From Lepidostoma basale (taxonomy: Eukaryota; Arthropoda; Insecta; Trichoptera; Lepidostomatidae), in the NCBI GenBank assembly GCA_022606425.2, contig JAHDVF020000178.1:372001-436000 (forward strand): a stretch of DNA of 64,000 bases, given 5' to 3'. This document shows positions 61,701 through 64,000 of this stretch, one piece after another. The notes beneath the pieces were generated by a model. That model was not told the origin of the DNA and did no database searches. It saw only the letters and a program-made list of their open reading frames with translations. The position numbers and the translations under genes are program-made. How positions within the stretch are numbered: position 1 is the first letter of the stretch; the number at the start of each line of letters is the position of its first letter.

Positions 61701-64000
61701 ATGAAGACACAAATCATCTGCTTCATCGCCGTTACATCTTGTGTACTTCTTAGTCACGCATTAAGTAAGTTAAACGGTCATTTATTAATCACATCTCTTT
61801 ATTACGATATTAAAATTATCACTGTTCCCATTGATCGATCAGGAATGACAAAACATTTTCTTAATAAAGTCTGGAAAAATCTATATTATTATTTGTTTAC
61901 TGGATATGTCACTGAATTTATTTTGAATAAATTAAACATTTCGAAAATTGGTATTTGTAATCACTCTTATTGTAATAAAACATTATTTTGCTTGTGATTA
62001 CATTTACTTTGTCCATAAGTTAAGACTGTAATGTTTAGGTATATTTCTGTAATTTTGAAAGTCTGAATTAAATCAATAATACAATGGATAGTAGCATCAG
62101 AATTTGAATTGGTCCCATGAATTTCAGTTCAATCACCTCCACGAATCGTGAAGCAGCCTCCGACAGATGAGCTACTGTTCCAAGTGGCCCAGGAAAGCAA
62201 CGAAAATGACAAACCCTTCATCATCGAGTGTGAGGCAGAGGGCGAGCCCGCACCCAAGTGAGCCTCCTACTTTTATGATTTCCTGGAATAGTATTATTTA
62301 TTAAATATATTGTTATTGTGCTGGCAATATTTTACTTTAATTAATCCCACAAGTCAGATAACTTCTGGGAACCTAGTCACCGTGAAAAGAAAATAGTTAC
62401 CATTGCACAAAATATATGCTACAGTTCACACCTTTGAAGTTACTTGTTTTTATCATATTTACATTTTAAATACCTCATGTCTCACACTTGTTCCTCCTTT
62501 CAATTCTTCAACTTATTATTTAAAATATACTACCATCATTAAGATTATTGATTTACATTTTTTTTCTTCTTCTAATTTTGATTTAATACGTTCCCTTAAT
62601 GACTAACAAATGAATTCATTGTAACAATATGAATTAAAGTACTCGCTCAGTAAAACAATATAAATATTCTTTGAATATCTTTATGACTCACCTTAAATAT
62701 CATATATTGATAAAGCTTCAATAAAGGTTATGACCCTTTGTGCAACATATAATTAACCCGGATATCGGATAAAAAAAGCTTTTTTCCTAAACAATTTATA
62801 TTAATTATGAAAAATATCATTTATGAAATTAATGTTTTTAGTTCTCTATTTAAATACACTTGGTTTAACAAGCAATATATTATATTTTTAACATACTCAT
62901 TATTCCTTAACAGATATCGATGGATAAAAAATGGCAAACATTTTGACTGGCAAGCATATGACAATCGCATATCTCAGCAACCCGGCCGAGGTACGCTGGT
63001 GATAACGGTGCCTCGCAATGAGGACTTGGGTCAGTATCAGTGCTTTGCTGAAAACGAATGGGGTGTAGCTACATCTAACTCGGTGTTTGTACGGAAAGCC
63101 GAATTAAACTCTTTTAAAGACCAGCCTCGGTTGACCGTGAATGCTAACGAGGGTGACCCTTTCAAGCTGACCTGCCAACCCCCTGACGGTTGGCCCAAGC
63201 CCAATGTTTACTGGCTTATCCAAGACACAGATGGTGGTATCAAGAGCATCAATAACTCTCGGATGACCCTGGATCCAGAAGGGAACTTGTGGTTCTCCAA
63301 TGTGACCAAGCAGGATGCCAGCGATGACTTCTCCTACACCTGCGCTGCCACCTCAGCTTTCCGCAGTGAATACAAACTGGGGAATAGATTCCTGCTTAAT
63401 GTCATACCCACTGGAATATCTGCGGCGCAAAATAAATATGCACCCTTGCAGCAATATGTCACGAGAAAAAATGAAGTAGCTCTCCGTGGAAAAAAGGTTG
63501 AAATGTACTGCATATATGGAGGAACGTAAGTACAGAATATCTCCATTCTTTTACTAACCAATAGCAGCCTACTAATTACTTTTACATAAAAATTTTGTGC
63601 TTCTTACAGGCCACTTCCTCAAATTGAATGGTCAAAAGATGGAAGAAGATTGCAGTCCAATGATAGAATCACACAGGGCAACTATGGGAAAAGTTTGATT
63701 ATAAAGCATGCTATCTTTGAAGATGAGGGCTCTTACACCTGTGATGCTAGCAATGGTGTGGGATCTGCCAAGTCTTATTCCATTAATCTGCGGGTCATGG
63801 GTAGGTTTGCAGCAGCATTTGATTATGTTTGCTTGCTTGTGGATGACATGTTGTAATGAGGATTTCTCTAATGTTCTAGCTGTTCCCTACTTTACCGTTG
63901 AGCCTGAAATCCAGAATGTGGCGGAAGACGAAACAGTGGAGTTGACTTGTGAAGCATCCGGTATCCCGGAACCCCAAATTAAATGGATTCACAATGGAAA
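61701..64000 (+). CDS. Nrg: Neuroglian (L1-CAM family), N-terminal exons, continues past window
   Basis: Homophilic neural and septate-junction adhesion receptor. Coding exons 61701-61764, 62128-62257, 62914-63525, 63610-63800 and 63881 to beyond 64000 join in phase. Exon 1 gives a signal peptide (MKTQIICFIAVTSCVLLSHAL). Ig1 lies in exons 2-3 (FIIECEAEGEP to QYQCFAENEWG), Ig2 in exon 3 (FKLTCQPPDGWP to SYTCAATS), Ig3 across exons 3-4 (EMYCIYGGT to GSYTCDASNGVGSA), and Ig4 starts in exon 5 (VELTCEASGIPEP). The run SPPRIVKQPPTDELLFQVAQ is characteristic of insect Neuroglian. An acceptor-like TTTACAG at 61677-61683 suggests an upstream 5' UTR exon. The remaining Ig, fibronectin III and transmembrane parts are outside. 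Confidence 0.96.
62258..62913 (+). other. Nrg intron 2
   Basis: AT-rich, 656 bp, no repeat or coding signal recognised. Confidence 0.6.

Noticed and set aside
61611..61997. 128-codon plus-strand frame across Nrg exon 1
   Set aside because: It starts in the leader and reads through the GTAAGT donor at 61765. The real exon uses only ATG 61701 to 61764.

Overview
This is an AT-rich animal nuclear window, almost certainly from an insect. The gene models resemble insect orthologues, introns have GT..AG borders, and the intergenic and intronic DNA is packed with mariner, hAT-like, piggyBac-like, Helitron, LINE, tRNA-derived SINE and foldback elements. I cannot settle the insect order from the sequence alone. 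Mobile and repeated DNA fills most of the space between exons.

Seven host genes can be supported. In order they are: a 14-exon LOTUS/Tudor germ-granule protein of the Tdrd7 (Tapas) type (320-18231, minus); cytoplasmic poly(A)-binding protein pAbp (28167-30475, minus, 3 coding exons); mitochondrial leucyl-tRNA synthetase (35024-39401, minus, 6 exons); exocyst subunit Sec15 (39994-42276, plus, one coding exon); N-myristoyltransferase Nmt (53388-54821, minus, one coding exon); ribosomal protein RpL13 (57333-59130, plus, 3 coding exons plus a non-coding first exon); and the first five coding exons of the L1-type cell adhesion molecule Neuroglian (61701 to the window end, plus). I closed every internal exon junction by hand, and the reading phases agree across all of them. 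The genes are unrelated housekeeping or developmental genes, not a functional cluster. LeuRS-m and Sec15 are divergent and share about 0.6 kb of 5' flank. pAbp and RpL13 both carry pyrimidine-rich putative 5' ends (TOP-like), fitting coordinated translational control of the translation machinery.

The mobile DNA is unusually legible. There are three mariner elements of different subfamilies: one structurally complete with an open 346-codon transposase, one complete except for a frameshift at the N-terminus, and one decayed. Non-autonomous elements include two hAT-like MITEs with 8-bp duplications, two TTAA-flanked piggyBac-like MITEs, an 847-bp terminal-inverted-repeat element with a 4-bp duplication, and a Helitron deletion derivative. 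One RTE-like LINE family has about a dozen 5'-truncated copies ending in short tandem repeats, and remnants of several other LINE lineages are present. Two SINE families have tRNA-like A and B boxes. Several palindromic foldback families share an ACCGGTTT-like core. Nesting is common, so relative insertion order can be read directly.

Points that deserve most attention are the potentially active mariner at 43715-45001, the dsRBD-like segment between the LOTUS domains of the Tdrd7-like protein, an A-rich stretch in the pAbp 5' leader that could be an autoregulatory site, an unassigned degenerate coding block at 45311-46540, a CCAAT-box cluster at 26968-27310, and a 3 kb TE-poor tract downstream of Nmt. 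No CRISPR array, operon, rRNA gene or functional tRNA gene was found.
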